Source of the DNA: Catellatospora paridis
Lineage (GTDB): Bacteria > Actinomycetota > Actinomycetes > Mycobacteriales > Micromonosporaceae
Length of the DNA stretch: 61,618 nt
Reading direction: 5' to 3'
Assembly (NCBI RefSeq): GCF_009720365.1
Contig: NZ_ML769322.1
Location: 1 to 61,618 of the forward strand
A program made the translations under genes and the position numbers. Positions within the stretch are counted from its first letter, which is position 1; every line of letters starts with the position of its first letter. Below, one piece after another: positions 44,674 through 53,015 of the stretch. Under the pieces are notes generated by a model, which was not told the origin of the DNA, did no database searches, and saw nothing but the letters and a program-made list of their open reading frames with translations.

Positions 44674-45162
44674 GCGGTCGGGCCGGGCCCCGCGCAGCAC
44701 CAGCACCGCGGGGATCACCGCCAGGACCGCGGCCTGGGTCCAGAACAGGGCGTCGAGCAGCAGCTTCAACGGATCGAGGTGCAGCGGCAGGCGCTCGGGG
44801 GCGGCGGCGATCTCCTCGATCTCGTCCAGGGTCGCGGCGTCGGCCCCGCTGTCCAGCCACCCCCAGGGGTAACCGAGCCCGCGGTGGTAGCCGAACATGC
44901 AGCAGATGTCCTCGCGTACCACCAGCAGACTCGCCAGCAGACCGGCCACTGCCAGCACCGCCACCGCGGCCCACACGATCGGGCCGGGGCGCAGGTCGGC
45001 CAGCCCGAGCCAGGCCAGCACCGCGCCGGCGCAGCCGAGCACCATCCCGAAGATCGTGTAATAGGCGACCCCTACGCTCGTGACCAGGGCGAGCAGTCCG
45101 ATCGCCGCACTGGCCACACCGGCGCACAGGAACACGACCATGCGCAGCCCGGACATCGACAT
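44623..45162 (-). CDS. Membrane protein of unknown function
   Basis: Protein of 179 residues with four hydrophobic helices in the first 95 residues, then an extracytoplasmic or cytosolic part with DICCMFGYHRGLGYPWGWLDSG and one more hydrophobic segment near the C-terminus. No family is recognised. The start is ATG at 45162 or 45156. Its last codons lie in the REP-like palindrome, which therefore may supply its stop and terminator. Divergent from the HAD gene. Confidence 0.65.
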   Translation of the reverse strand: MSMSGLRMVVFLCAGVASAAIGLLALVTSVGVAYYTIFGMVLGCAGAVLAWLGLADLRPGPIVWAAVAVLAVAGLLASLLVVREDICCMFGYHRGLGYPWGWLDSGADAATLDEIEEIAAAPERLPLHLDPLKLLLDALFWTQAAVLAVIPAVLVLRGARPDRPDDHEVVPPTRRRAVP

Positions 45163-45265
45163 GCCCCGAGTCTCCCACGAACGGCCACGCGCGCCAGGCC
45201 CTGGACGGACCGCGCTGCTGTCGGATCCGGACCCGTCCGTCGGCGGCGGGCACGAGGGTGGGCGG

Positions 45266-45271
45266 TAGCCT
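45266..45271 (+). promoter_or_regulatory. -10 element TAGCCT (leaderless start)
   Basis: TAGCCT followed by six bases and GTG at 45278, start of the HAD phosphatase. Confidence 0.5.
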
Positions 45272-45277
45272 CTTGCG

Positions 45278-46096
45278 GTGATCCGCGTCGTCGCCGTCGA
45301 CCTTGACGGCACCCTGCTCCGCTCGGACGGCACCGTCTCGGCCCGCACGTCGGCCGCCCTGCGCCGGGCCACCGCGGCCGGTGCGCGGGTCGTCATCTGC
45401 ACCGCGCGGCCGCCGCGGGAGGTCCACGAGCTCGCGGTGGCAGCGGGCATCACGGGAGTCGCGGTGTGCTCCAACGGGGCGGTCACGTACGACCTGGCCA
45501 CCGGCGAGATCAGCATCGTCGGCCCGCTGCCGCTGGAGGTGGCCGAACGCGTCGCGGCCGTGCTCGCCCCGGCGCTGGACGGCGTGGGGTTCGCGGTGGA
45601 GACCGGGCACCGCGCGCTGATCGGCCCCGGCTTCGACCACGTCAGCTCGCGCAACATCGTCCGGGTGACGGTAGCGAGCCTGGCCGCGCTGTGGGCCGAG
45701 GCGGAGAGCTGCGTGAAGCTGCTGGTCTGGTCACCCGCCCCGGTCACCGACGAGCTGATGGCCCGGCTGCAGGCGCTCGTGCCGGACGTGACGGTCACCT
45801 ACTCCGGCGGCCGGGGCATGCTGGAGATCAGCGCCGCGGCGGTGTCCAAGGCGGACACGCTGGCCCGGCTGTGCGCGAGCTGGGGCGTGGCCGCCGAGCA
45901 GGTGATCGCGTTCGGGGACATGCCCAACGACGTACCGGTGCTGCGCTGGGCGGGCACCGGTGTCGCCGTCGCCAACGCCCACCCGCAGGCCCTCGCCGGG
46001 GCCGACCGGGTCACCGCCGGCAACGACGACGACGGCGTGGCCGTGGTGCTGGAGGAGCTGTTCGGCGCCGAAGGCGGTGTCGTACCCGCCCGCTAG
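45278..46096 (+). CDS. Cof-type HAD phosphatase (HAD-IIB)
   Basis: Soluble phosphatase of 272 residues. Motif I DLDGTLL (8-14, nucleophile Asp8), motif II Thr in VVICTARP, Lys in a later KADTLARL and motif IV GDMPNDVPVL are intact. The cap domain lies between residues 85 and 195. Such enzymes dephosphorylate sugar phosphates or similar metabolites. The GTG start six bases after TAGCCT indicates a leaderless mRNA. Confidence 0.9.
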   Translation: MIRVVAVDLDGTLLRSDGTVSARTSAALRRATAAGARVVICTARPPREVHELAVAAGITGVAVCSNGAVTYDLATGEISIVGPLPLEVAERVAAVLAPALDGVGFAVETGHRALIGPGFDHVSSRNIVRVTVASLAALWAEAESCVKLLVWSPAPVTDELMARLQALVPDVTVTYSGGRGMLEISAAAVSKADTLARLCASWGVAAEQVIAFGDMPNDVPVLRWAGTGVAVANAHPQALAGADRVTAGNDDDGVAVVLEELFGAEGGVVPAR

Positions 46097-46135
46097 CGTC
46101 GCCCGCGACACGACGGTCGGCTGTGGAGTGTGGCG

Positions 46136-46456
46136 ATGTTTCGGCAGGGTGATGTGCTGGTGGTCCCGATCGCGCGGGAGGAGTTGCCGCCGGATCTGAT
46201 GCCCGCGCCGCGGGACCGGCGCAACCGGATGGTGCTGGCGCTGGGCGAGGCGACCGGGCACGCGCACGTGGTGACCGGCGAGCGCGTGGCGATGCTGTGC
46301 CCGCCCGACGACCCGGGCCGGCTGTTCCTGCTGATCGAGGGCTACGGCCGCCTCGTGCACGAGGAGCACGGGCCGATCTCGCTGACCGCCGGGGCCTACC
46401 GGGTGGTCCGCCAGCGCGAGTACTTCCCCGGCGCGATCCGCCCGGTCGCGGACTGA
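46136..46456 (+). CDS. Small protein of DUF6745-associated pair
   Basis: Soluble, beta-rich protein of about 106 residues: FRQGDVLVVPI at the start, LGEATGHAHVV in the middle, and RVVRQREYFPG at the end, a composition typical of small proteins beside DUF6745 genes. The ATG at 46136 is seven bases after TGGAG. The downstream DUF6745 gene begins within 30 bases, so they form an operon. Function unknown. Confidence 0.65.
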   Translation: MFRQGDVLVVPIAREELPPDLMPAPRDRRNRMVLALGEATGHAHVVTGERVAMLCPPDDPGRLFLLIEGYGRLVHEEHGPISLTAGAYRVVRQREYFPGAIRPVAD

Positions 46457-46481
46457 GCGCGGCATGGACGGGAGCACGGAG

Positions 46482-47642
46482 ATGACGGCGACCACGCAGG
46501 CCCCGGCCGCGAGCGGCGACCAGCGGCCGAACCGGCGCGAGGCCCGCAGGAACGAGGACATGGCCCTGGCCGCGCGGGCCGAGCGCTGGATGGCGACCGG
46601 CCTGAGCACCGAACCAGCCGACCGCGCGGGCGCCGAGGCGGGCGTGCGGATCGCGTACGCCCTGGCGGGACTGCCCGCGCCGCAGCGGATGCTGTGGCTG
46701 GGCTCGCCCGCGGCGGGCGCGACGGCCGTGGCGATGCTGCGCACGGGCCTCGCGGACGATCCGGAGGTCCGCGAGGCACTGGCCGCGCAGGGCGTGCGGC
46801 CCGGCGACCTTCAGCTCGGCCGCAGCGTGCGCCCGCAGGTGCGCACCAGGCCCTGGGCACAGGCGCGGGCCGCGCTGGCCGAGCAGCGCGGCGCGGTCGG
46901 CTTCGCCCGGCACTGGGCCGCCACCGCCCGGCGGCCCTGGCAGCAACTCGTGGACCAGCTCGCGACGCCGCTGCGCACCAGGCTGACGGAGCAGTTCCGC
47001 ACCGGCAGCGGCGAGTTCGCCCAGGCGCAGCAGGACGCGCTGCTCGACGTGGTCTACGGCCAGCACGATGCGGCGTGGCTGGGCGCGTTCGACAGCCACC
47101 CTGACGTGGACGGCCTGGCCAGGGTGGCGGGCAGCGCGGGCTGGTGGTGGGCGTTCGAGCACGTCGCGATCCTGACCGAGCGCCCGCGCGCGGTGCACCG
47201 GGACAACCTGGGCCGGCTGCACCATGGCGACGGCCCGGCGCTGTCCTACCCGGACGGGTTCGGCCTGCACGCGTGGAGCGGCATGCCGATGCCCGCGGAG
47301 ATCGCCGCCGAGCTGCCGACGCTGACCGTCGAGCGGATCCGCCGTGAGTCCAACGCCGAGATGCGCCGGGTGATGCTGGAGCACTTCGGATTCGACCGCT
47401 ACCTGCGCGAGTCCGGGGCGGTCGAGACGCAGTCCGACACCTTCGGCAAGCTGTGGCGGGTCGAGCTGCCCGGCGACGAGCCGCTGGTGATGGTGGAGGT
47501 GGTCAACGCCACCGCCGAACCCGACGGCAGCTTCCGGACCTACTTCCTGCGCGTGCCGCCGGACACGCAGACCGCCCGGCAGGGCGTGGCCTGGTCGTTC
47601 GGGCTCACCTCGCGGGAGTACCGGCCGGAGCAGCAGACCTGA
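46482..47642 (+). CDS. DUF6745 domain protein
   Basis: Cytosolic protein of about 386 residues rich in Ala, Arg and Trp. The C-terminal region matches the DUF6745 style: HRDNLGRLHHGDGPALSYPDGF-like sequence with a Trp/Tyr-rich context, preceded by an Ala-rich helical region. No function is known for the family. The ATG at 46482 has GGGAG nine bases upstream; an ATG at 46464 is an alternative. The 3' end overlaps the 3' end of the convergent STM4011 gene by 38 bases. Confidence 0.7.
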   Translation: MTATTQAPAASGDQRPNRREARRNEDMALAARAERWMATGLSTEPADRAGAEAGVRIAYALAGLPAPQRMLWLGSPAAGATAVAMLRTGLADDPEVREALAAQGVRPGDLQLGRSVRPQVRTRPWAQARAALAEQRGAVGFARHWAATARRPWQQLVDQLATPLRTRLTEQFRTGSGEFAQAQQDALLDVVYGQHDAAWLGAFDSHPDVDGLARVAGSAGWWWAFEHVAILTERPRAVHRDNLGRLHHGDGPALSYPDGFGLHAWSGMPMPAEIAAELPTLTVERIRRESNAEMRRVMLEHFGFDRYLRESGAVETQSDTFGKLWRVELPGDEPLVMVEVVNATAEPDGSFRTYFLRVPPDTQTARQGVAWSFGLTSREYRPEQQT

Positions 47643-48519
47643 GCACAGACGGCGGCACGCCCCAGGTCGGCGGGGGCCCGGCGGGGATGCGTTCGGGCAC
47701 CCCGCCGGCGAAGACCTGGTGCAGGCCGAGGCGCTTGAGGTGCACGTACCCGATGTGGCAGTCGCAGGTTGGCTTGCCGCACGGGCGTGGCCGCAGCGCG
47801 GTGCGGTAGCTGCCGTCGTAGAGGTTGCCCAGCGGCTCGGGCAGGAAGTGGCAGCGCCGCACCGTGCCGTCGCCGAGCACCGACAGCGACGTCTCGCCCG
47901 CGCCGCACTCGTGCCCGGCGGAGACGTGCGGGCGCACGCTGTAGCCGAACAGCGGGTCGATCGCCGTCCACGCCGCCTCGGCGGGCGCGTCGTAGGAGTG
48001 CCCGTCGGCGGCGTTGATCCACAGATACGTCGCCTCCGGCAGCTCGGCCCGCAGCGCGACCGCCTCGGCGTGGTGCTCCGGCAATCCCACCATGCCGACC
48101 GAGTGCCGGATCCCGTGCCCGCGCAGCGTGGCGCAGGCGGCGAGGAAACGTTCGCGGCTGACCTGGCCCGGATGGTAGGTGGCCCACAACGCGAGCCGGG
48201 CCGGGTCGGCGTCGGCCAGCCAGCCCAGCCGTCCGGCCAGGTTGGTCTGGATGGCGACCTTGGCGACATGCGGCAGGTGCGACAACCGCACCAGCGCGTC
48301 GCGATACCAGGATCGGGTCAGGCCCTCTCCCCACGGCGTGAACAGCACCGACAGCGTGTCGCCGGCGGGGTTGGCGGTCACCCAGTCGGTGAACCGGGCC
48401 AGGGCGGCCCGGTCGGCGGTCAGCTGCGCCCGGCTGTCGCGCCGCTTCGCGAACGGGCAGTACGGGCAGTCGTAGTTGCAGCTGGCGAGCGGGCCGCGAT
48501 ACAGCAGCAGCAGGTTCAC
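47605..48519 (-). CDS. STM4011 family radical SAM protein
   Basis: Radical SAM enzyme of 304 residues. CNYDCPYC (Cys14, 18, 21) is the CxxxCxxC motif for the catalytic 4Fe-4S cluster. A later TPWGEG and the region around TNLAGRLGWL are compatible with SAM binding. A C-terminal set of Cys residues (around HECGAGET, RRCHF, PCGKPTCDCH) suggests an extra Fe-S or SPASM-like site. Last gene of the five-gene operon; its GTG start overlaps the stop of the STM4012 gene by four bases. The 3' end overlaps the convergent DUF6745 gene. Substrate unknown. Confidence 0.85.
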   Translation of the reverse strand: MNLLLLYRGPLASCNYDCPYCPFAKRRDSRAQLTADRAALARFTDWVTANPAGDTLSVLFTPWGEGLTRSWYRDALVRLSHLPHVAKVAIQTNLAGRLGWLADADPARLALWATYHPGQVSRERFLAACATLRGHGIRHSVGMVGLPEHHAEAVALRAELPEATYLWINAADGHSYDAPAEAAWTAIDPLFGYSVRPHVSAGHECGAGETSLSVLGDGTVRRCHFLPEPLGNLYDGSYRTALRPRPCGKPTCDCHIGYVHLKRLGLHQVFAGGVPERIPAGPPPTWGVPPSVLRSAAPAGTPAR

Positions 48520-49907
48520 CGCAGCACCGCCCGCGCCATCGCCGCCCGCACCGGCCCCGACACCAGCCACGGCCCGATCGCGTCGCCGTGCGCCAGGCCC
48601 TCTTCGGTCAGCGCCAGCCGGTCGCCGTCACCGACCGCCCAGCCGCGCACGGCCAGCTCGGCCAGGTGTGGAAAGTCTTCGTCCACCGTGGACGCGAACC
48701 GCTTCGTGTAGCCGGGCAGGTCGACGCCCTCGGCCCGCAGCAGCGACTTAACCAGCCAGCGCAGCCGCTGCTCGCCCCCGTCCAGCGCGAACCCGAACTC
48801 GGCGTACGCGAAGTCGGCCGCGGGCCGGGACAGGTAGTCGTCGATGATGGCGCGCACCTCGCGCACGCTGACCGCGTAGTCGAACGAGTAGTGCAGGTCG
48901 GCGGTGTAGGACCGGGCCCCGCAGCCGACGCCGACCATGCCGTCGTCCTGGCAGCAGTAGTCGGCGCCGTCGGGGTCGGGCACGTCGGCGCGGCGGAACT
49001 GGCGCATGGACAGCTGCCGGTAACCGGCCTCGCGCAGCAGGTCGCGGCCGTGCCGGTAGAGGTCGAGGCGCTGGGCGTCCCAGGGCGCGTCGCGATCCGG
49101 CACGGGAGCCAGCTCTGGCGGCAGGTCGTGATCCCGCACGGCGGCGGCCGGGCCGAACGGCGGCAGCACGCCCTCCCGGCGGCCCAGGCCGGTCAGCGGG
49201 CGCACGTACAGCGGGTAGAGGTAGATCTCCTCGGGTTGCCAGGTCAGCGCCTCGCGCAGCGAGTAGGTCCAGGTGTCGCGGGTCTGGCCCGGGATGCCGT
49301 AGATCAGGTCGACGTTGAGTAGCGGGAACGCCGCGTCGCGCAGCTCGGTCAGGGCCCGGTCGACCTCGGCGCGGCGCTGCGGCCGCCCGGCTGCGTGGGC
49401 CTCGGCGTCGAGGAAGCTCTGCACGCCCATGCTGACCCGGTGGGTGCCGTGCGCGGCGAGCACCGCCAGCCGGTCCGGGGTCGCCGTGGCGGGCGAGGTC
49501 TCCACGGACAGCTGCGCCGCGGCCGGGTCCAGGCCGAGCACACCGGTGGTGATCGCGAACAGCTCGGCCAGCTCGTCGGCGGTCAGGTGGGTGGGGGTGC
49601 CGCCGCCGATCGCGGCGCGCGCGTAGCGGGCCGGGCCGAGCGCCGCCGAGACCTGCTCGGCCTGCACCCGCAGCTGCCGCAGGTACGCGCCGACCTGCTC
49701 GGCGGGCGGCTGGGCGCGGGTGAACAGGTTGCAGAAACCGCACCGCATCTCGCAGAACGGGATGTGCAGGTACAGGAACAGGGCGTCGCGCGGCTGCCCG
49801 GCCCACACGTCGCGCAGCGCCGGACGCGGGCGCAGCGGCTGGTATGCCGTCTTGTGCGGGTACGCGTACAGGTAACCCTGGTACGGCGAACCGTCCAGCA
49901 CCGTCAC
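48516..49907 (-). CDS. STM4012 family radical SAM protein (HemN/HemW-like)
   Basis: Radical SAM enzyme of 463 residues. HIPFCEMRCGFCNLF (Cys52, 56, 59) carries the cluster motif, GGGTPTHL the GGGTP loop, and VSMGVQSF a conserved SAM region; overall it resembles the coproporphyrinogen oxidase-like HemN/HemW group. The operon has no haem genes, so the name STM4012 is safer than HemN. The start is GTG at 49907 (GTGA overlap with STM4013). Confidence 0.85.
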   Translation of the reverse strand: MTVLDGSPYQGYLYAYPHKTAYQPLRPRPALRDVWAGQPRDALFLYLHIPFCEMRCGFCNLFTRAQPPAEQVGAYLRQLRVQAEQVSAALGPARYARAAIGGGTPTHLTADELAELFAITTGVLGLDPAAAQLSVETSPATATPDRLAVLAAHGTHRVSMGVQSFLDAEAHAAGRPQRRAEVDRALTELRDAAFPLLNVDLIYGIPGQTRDTWTYSLREALTWQPEEIYLYPLYVRPLTGLGRREGVLPPFGPAAAVRDHDLPPELAPVPDRDAPWDAQRLDLYRHGRDLLREAGYRQLSMRQFRRADVPDPDGADYCCQDDGMVGVGCGARSYTADLHYSFDYAVSVREVRAIIDDYLSRPAADFAYAEFGFALDGGEQRLRWLVKSLLRAEGVDLPGYTKRFASTVDEDFPHLAELAVRGWAVGDGDRLALTEEGLAHGDAIGPWLVSGPVRAAMARAVLR

Positions 49908-50719
49908 CACTCCCCGGGCGACAGCGTGAACTCGGCGTACGGCACCGTCCACACCACGTCGTGCCCGACCCGGTGCCCCTGGTGCCCGTCCTCGCCGTAC
50001 GCGGTGCCGTGGTCGGCGCAGAGCACGACGAAGCACGGCCGCCGACGCCAGGTGAGCAGCGTGAACAGGCGCGGCAGCAGGGTGTCGACATACCGCAGCG
50101 CGGCCGCGTGGCTGTCCGGGCCGTCCTGCGCCGCGCCGGGCAGGTAGTGCCGGTTGGGCTGGTGCAGGGCCGAGATGTTGAGGAACGTGAACAGCGGCCG
50201 GGCCGCGGGTGCGGCGACCACGCTCACTTCGAGCTGGTCGAGCTGGTGTCCCAGCGAGTCCGGTTCGGTCACCCCGAACTCGGGCCGCCAGTGGTCCTCG
50301 GCGAACAGGTCCGGCAGCACGCTGCCCAGCGGCGAGAGCCGGTTGAAGAAGCCGACGCCGCCCAGGCACAGCGTGTGGTAGCCGGCTCGGGCCAGCCCGG
50401 TGACCAGGTCGGGCGCGTCGAAGACCCAGGTGCCTTCGGCGGTGGTCTCGCTGCCGGGAAAGCGCGCCGCGAACAGCCGCTCATGCGGTCCCGGCGTCAC
50501 CGGCGTCGGCAGGAACCCCGCGAAGAACGCGTGGTGCGCCGCGTACGTGAAGCTCGCCGGGGTGTGCCGTGCCTCCCACTGCCCGCCGGGCAGCACCCGC
50601 GCCGCGTTCGGCGTGCGCCCGGCCGCCGCCTCCGCCGCGGCGACGTCGTATCGCAACGTGTCGACCGTGACCAGCGCGATGTCATACGTCCCGACCATGG
50701 ACGCCATGTCGACGCTCAC
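49904..50719 (-). CDS. STM4013/SEN3800 family hydrolase (sulfatase-like)
   Basis: Alkaline phosphatase/sulfatase-superfamily protein of 271 residues: VTVDTLRYD near the N-terminus has an expected metal-ligand Asp, and VLCADHGTAYGEDGHQGHRVGHD near the C-terminus provides the second metal cluster (Asp, His and more His). The substrate is unknown; the fold commonly cleaves phosphate or sulfate esters or transfers phospho-groups. The GTG start at 50719 overlaps the STM4014 stop by four bases, and the stop overlaps STM4012. Confidence 0.85.
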   Translation of the reverse strand: MSVDMASMVGTYDIALVTVDTLRYDVAAAEAAAGRTPNAARVLPGGQWEARHTPASFTYAAHHAFFAGFLPTPVTPGPHERLFAARFPGSETTAEGTWVFDAPDLVTGLARAGYHTLCLGGVGFFNRLSPLGSVLPDLFAEDHWRPEFGVTEPDSLGHQLDQLEVSVVAAPAARPLFTFLNISALHQPNRHYLPGAAQDGPDSHAAALRYVDTLLPRLFTLLTWRRRPCFVVLCADHGTAYGEDGHQGHRVGHDVVWTVPYAEFTLSPGEW

Positions 50720-51792
50720 GCCGGGGCTCCGGTGCGTTCGCAGGCGAGCAGGGCCGCGACCTCGGCGTCGTAGGTGTCACGGCCGTCGACGTGCAGGCCC
50801 GGGAGCAGGTCGCCGAAGGCGTTGACCTCGGCGACGGCGTGCGAGCGCCAGCCCGCCGCGAACATCAGGTCGACACCGGTGTGCAGGCTGCCGGGGAAGC
50901 AGGCGGCCACGGCTCGGCAGGTCGCCAGGCCTTCGGCGTAGTGCCGTCCGGCGGCGGCCCGCAGCGCGCGCAGGTCGCCGCGTACGCCGCCCAGGTGCAG
51001 GTTCGTCATCGGCGAGCGGCTGCCGCGCACCACCACATGCGACGGCTCGCCTGCCACGGTCACCACGCGCAGATCCACGACACGACCGTCCAGACCGGCC
51101 TTGGGCAGCCAGCGCTGCACCTGCAGCCCGTCCGGAGCCAACTGGTCCACGATCGCGGCGACATCGCGCTCGTCGCGGTAGTGCCGCACCCGCAGCGAGT
51201 TGAACAGCCGTTCGCCGGACAGCTCGACCGAGGTGGTGGCCAGGATCCGGCCGCCGCTGCCGAGCTGCAGCGCGATCACCCCGGACGCCGACGAGCCGTG
51301 GCACGGCTTGACGAACACCCGCCGCCAGCCCGCCTCGTCCAGCCACGACCGCAGCTGCGCCCAGTCCGCCGGGGCACCGGGCAGCGCCGCCGGAACGGGG
51401 ATCCCGGCCGCGAGCAGCCGGGCGTGGCAGGCCGCCTTGTCGAACATCACCAGGATCTCGGCCGGGTCGGCGAGCAGGTGCGCGCCCTGGTCACGGGCGG
51501 CGGCGGCGATCCGGTCCAGGGCTGCGGCGAAGCCCGCGTACCAGGCCCGCCCGCCGACGATCTCGCCCGGCTCGGCCGCCACGGCGGCACCGCGCAGCAA
51601 CCGGTCCACCTCGGCGTCCTCGCCCGGGGACTCGACGCGCACGGCGGTGCCGGGGCGCAACCGCAGCGGGACGCCGGACAGCACGTCCCGCCAGGACACG
51701 ATCTCGGGTTCGGCCAGCCCGGCGCGCACCGCCGCCGCCGCGAACAGGGTGACGCGGCGGCTGCCGGGATTGCCGACGACGGTGACGTGCAT
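50716..51792 (-). CDS. STM4014 family ATP-grasp-like protein
   Basis: Soluble protein of 358 residues with an ATP-grasp arrangement: an N-terminal domain (to about 115), then RVFVKPCHGSSASGVIAL (near 165-180), which has the ATP-binding Lys and Gly-rich loop, a central basic segment, and near the C-terminus HTGVDLMF and EVNAFGDLLPG, which fit the metal-binding residues. ATP-grasp enzymes form amide or ester bonds via acyl-phosphates. This is the likely ligation step of the operon. It directly follows STM4015 (no gap between TAG and ATG). Confidence 0.8.
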   Translation of the reverse strand: MHVTVVGNPGSRRVTLFAAAAVRAGLAEPEIVSWRDVLSGVPLRLRPGTAVRVESPGEDAEVDRLLRGAAVAAEPGEIVGGRAWYAGFAAALDRIAAAARDQGAHLLADPAEILVMFDKAACHARLLAAGIPVPAALPGAPADWAQLRSWLDEAGWRRVFVKPCHGSSASGVIALQLGSGGRILATTSVELSGERLFNSLRVRHYRDERDVAAIVDQLAPDGLQVQRWLPKAGLDGRVVDLRVVTVAGEPSHVVVRGSRSPMTNLHLGGVRGDLRALRAAAGRHYAEGLATCRAVAACFPGSLHTGVDLMFAAGWRSHAVAEVNAFGDLLPGLHVDGRDTYDAEVAALLACERTGAPA

Positions 51793-52716
51793 CTACTCGG
51801 ACACCGCGATGTAGCGGTCGGCCCAGTCGCGCTCGTCGGCCCCGGAGACGTCCAGCTCCACACCGGCCGCGCCGAGTTCGGCGGTGAGCCGCTCCAGCAC
51901 CGCCGCGCCGATGAAGTGGTGGTGCAGGTCCAGTTTGCGCAGGTGGGTGAGCGGCTGGCCGGCCAGCAGCGCGGCCGCGCCCTCGTCGCTGAGCATGCCC
52001 AGGGACAGGTCCAGCTCCCGCAGCCGGGCCACGACCGGCGCGCCCGCCAGCGCCACCGCGACCAGGTCGGCGATCTCGGCGTCGCGCAGGCCCAGCGAGG
52101 TCAGCGCGGGCAGCCGGGTGCCCGCCAGGATCGGGGCGAGGTCGTCGACGTCGGCGTCGCCGCCGTAGTTCTCGGTGCCGAGCCACAGCTCCAGGTGGGT
52201 CAGCGCGGGCAGGTCGCACTCGGCGACGGCGCGCACCACGTCGGCGGGCAGGCCGCCGGACTCGATGGTCAGCTCGCGCAGCGACGTGTGCCGCACCGGT
52301 TTGAGGCTCAGATCCGTCGCGCCGCGCACGGTCAGCACCTCCAGCCGCGGCAGCGCCTCCAGCAGCGGGGTGACGTCGGTGTGCTGGATCCAGGAGATCT
52401 CGCACTCGTCGAACGTCATCTCACCCAGGAACAGCGCCGTCAGGCCGGTGAACCGCGGCAGCACCTCGGCGATGCGGCCGATCGGCGGGGCGCTCTCGTA
52501 GGCGCTGCCCCAGTTGCCGATGATCAGCGCGCCGACCCGGTCCACCCAGTCCTCGGCGGCCAGCGCGTCCAGCCGCGCCAGGAACTCGTCGCCGCCCTCG
52601 TAGTCCGGGTCCTCCAGCCGCCACGCGGTGCCGGCGCGGGAAGCCTCGCCCAGGTCGGCGGGGTATTCCGCGACAGGTCGGCCGGCGAACGTCGTGATGT
52701 GGGAGCCGATCGTCAT
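51793..52716 (-). CDS. STM4015 family leucine-rich-repeat-like protein
   Basis: First gene of the operon, 307 residues. From about residue 70 it shows LRR-like repeats of 20-30 residues: LPRLEVLTVRGATDL, LTHLELWLGTENYG, LPALTSLGLRDAEIA, LRELDLSLGMLSD and LRKLDLHHHFIG. LRR proteins usually bind partner proteins or peptides, so it may be a scaffold or a substrate. GGAGG lies before the ATG at 52716. The 299-base upstream region to the chitinase contains the promoter for both sides. Confidence 0.8.
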   Translation of the reverse strand: MTIGSHITTFAGRPVAEYPADLGEASRAGTAWRLEDPDYEGGDEFLARLDALAAEDWVDRVGALIIGNWGSAYESAPPIGRIAEVLPRFTGLTALFLGEMTFDECEISWIQHTDVTPLLEALPRLEVLTVRGATDLSLKPVRHTSLRELTIESGGLPADVVRAVAECDLPALTHLELWLGTENYGGDADVDDLAPILAGTRLPALTSLGLRDAEIADLVAVALAGAPVVARLRELDLSLGMLSDEGAAALLAGQPLTHLRKLDLHHHFIGAAVLERLTAELGAAGVELDVSGADERDWADRYIAVSE

Positions 52717-52814
52717 GCGCTGCCTCCGCCGGGCCGCATCGGGTCTGGGACGAGGGAGATTAACACCCGCCACCGACGCTCCCGCCAAGCGCTCGACTGT
52801 CATTCATTGCATTA

Positions 52815-52835
52815 GATAGTTAAGTTTACTAAACT
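52815..52835. promoter_or_regulatory. Palindromic AGTTTA-C-TAAACT and GTTAAGTTT motif before chitinase
   Basis: GATAGTTAAGTTTACTAAACT includes a perfect palindrome AGTTTA-C-TAAACT (52823-52835) overlapping GTTAAGTTT. About 180 bases before the chitinase and 100 bases before the STM4015 start. Shares its core with 868-885 and 4804-4819. The remainder of the gap (52717-53015) has no gene. Confidence 0.55.
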
Positions 52836-53015
52836 CCATCCGCACCACTCGGAGCGAGCCGCTTCCTCGTCCGAAACCGCACCCGACCGGACCGTCGCGT
52901 GCCCCCGGCCGCCGCCTGCCCCCAGGCCGCGCCGGGGAGGGGCGCACCCGCCAGCCGGTCAGTCGATGTGCCGTGACGATGCGCCGCCACGGCACCGGAC
53001 ACCGAAGGGATCCCC

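Noticed and set aside
44640..45640. Longer minus-strand frame upstream of the membrane protein (start near 45798)
   Set aside because: The N-terminal 200 residues are composition-biased and overlap the HAD phosphatase gene antisense; the membrane protein likely starts at 45162.
48516..49907. HemN/HemW (haem biosynthesis) assignment
   Set aside because: Fold family fits, but the operon context is the STM4011-4015 set with no haem genes.
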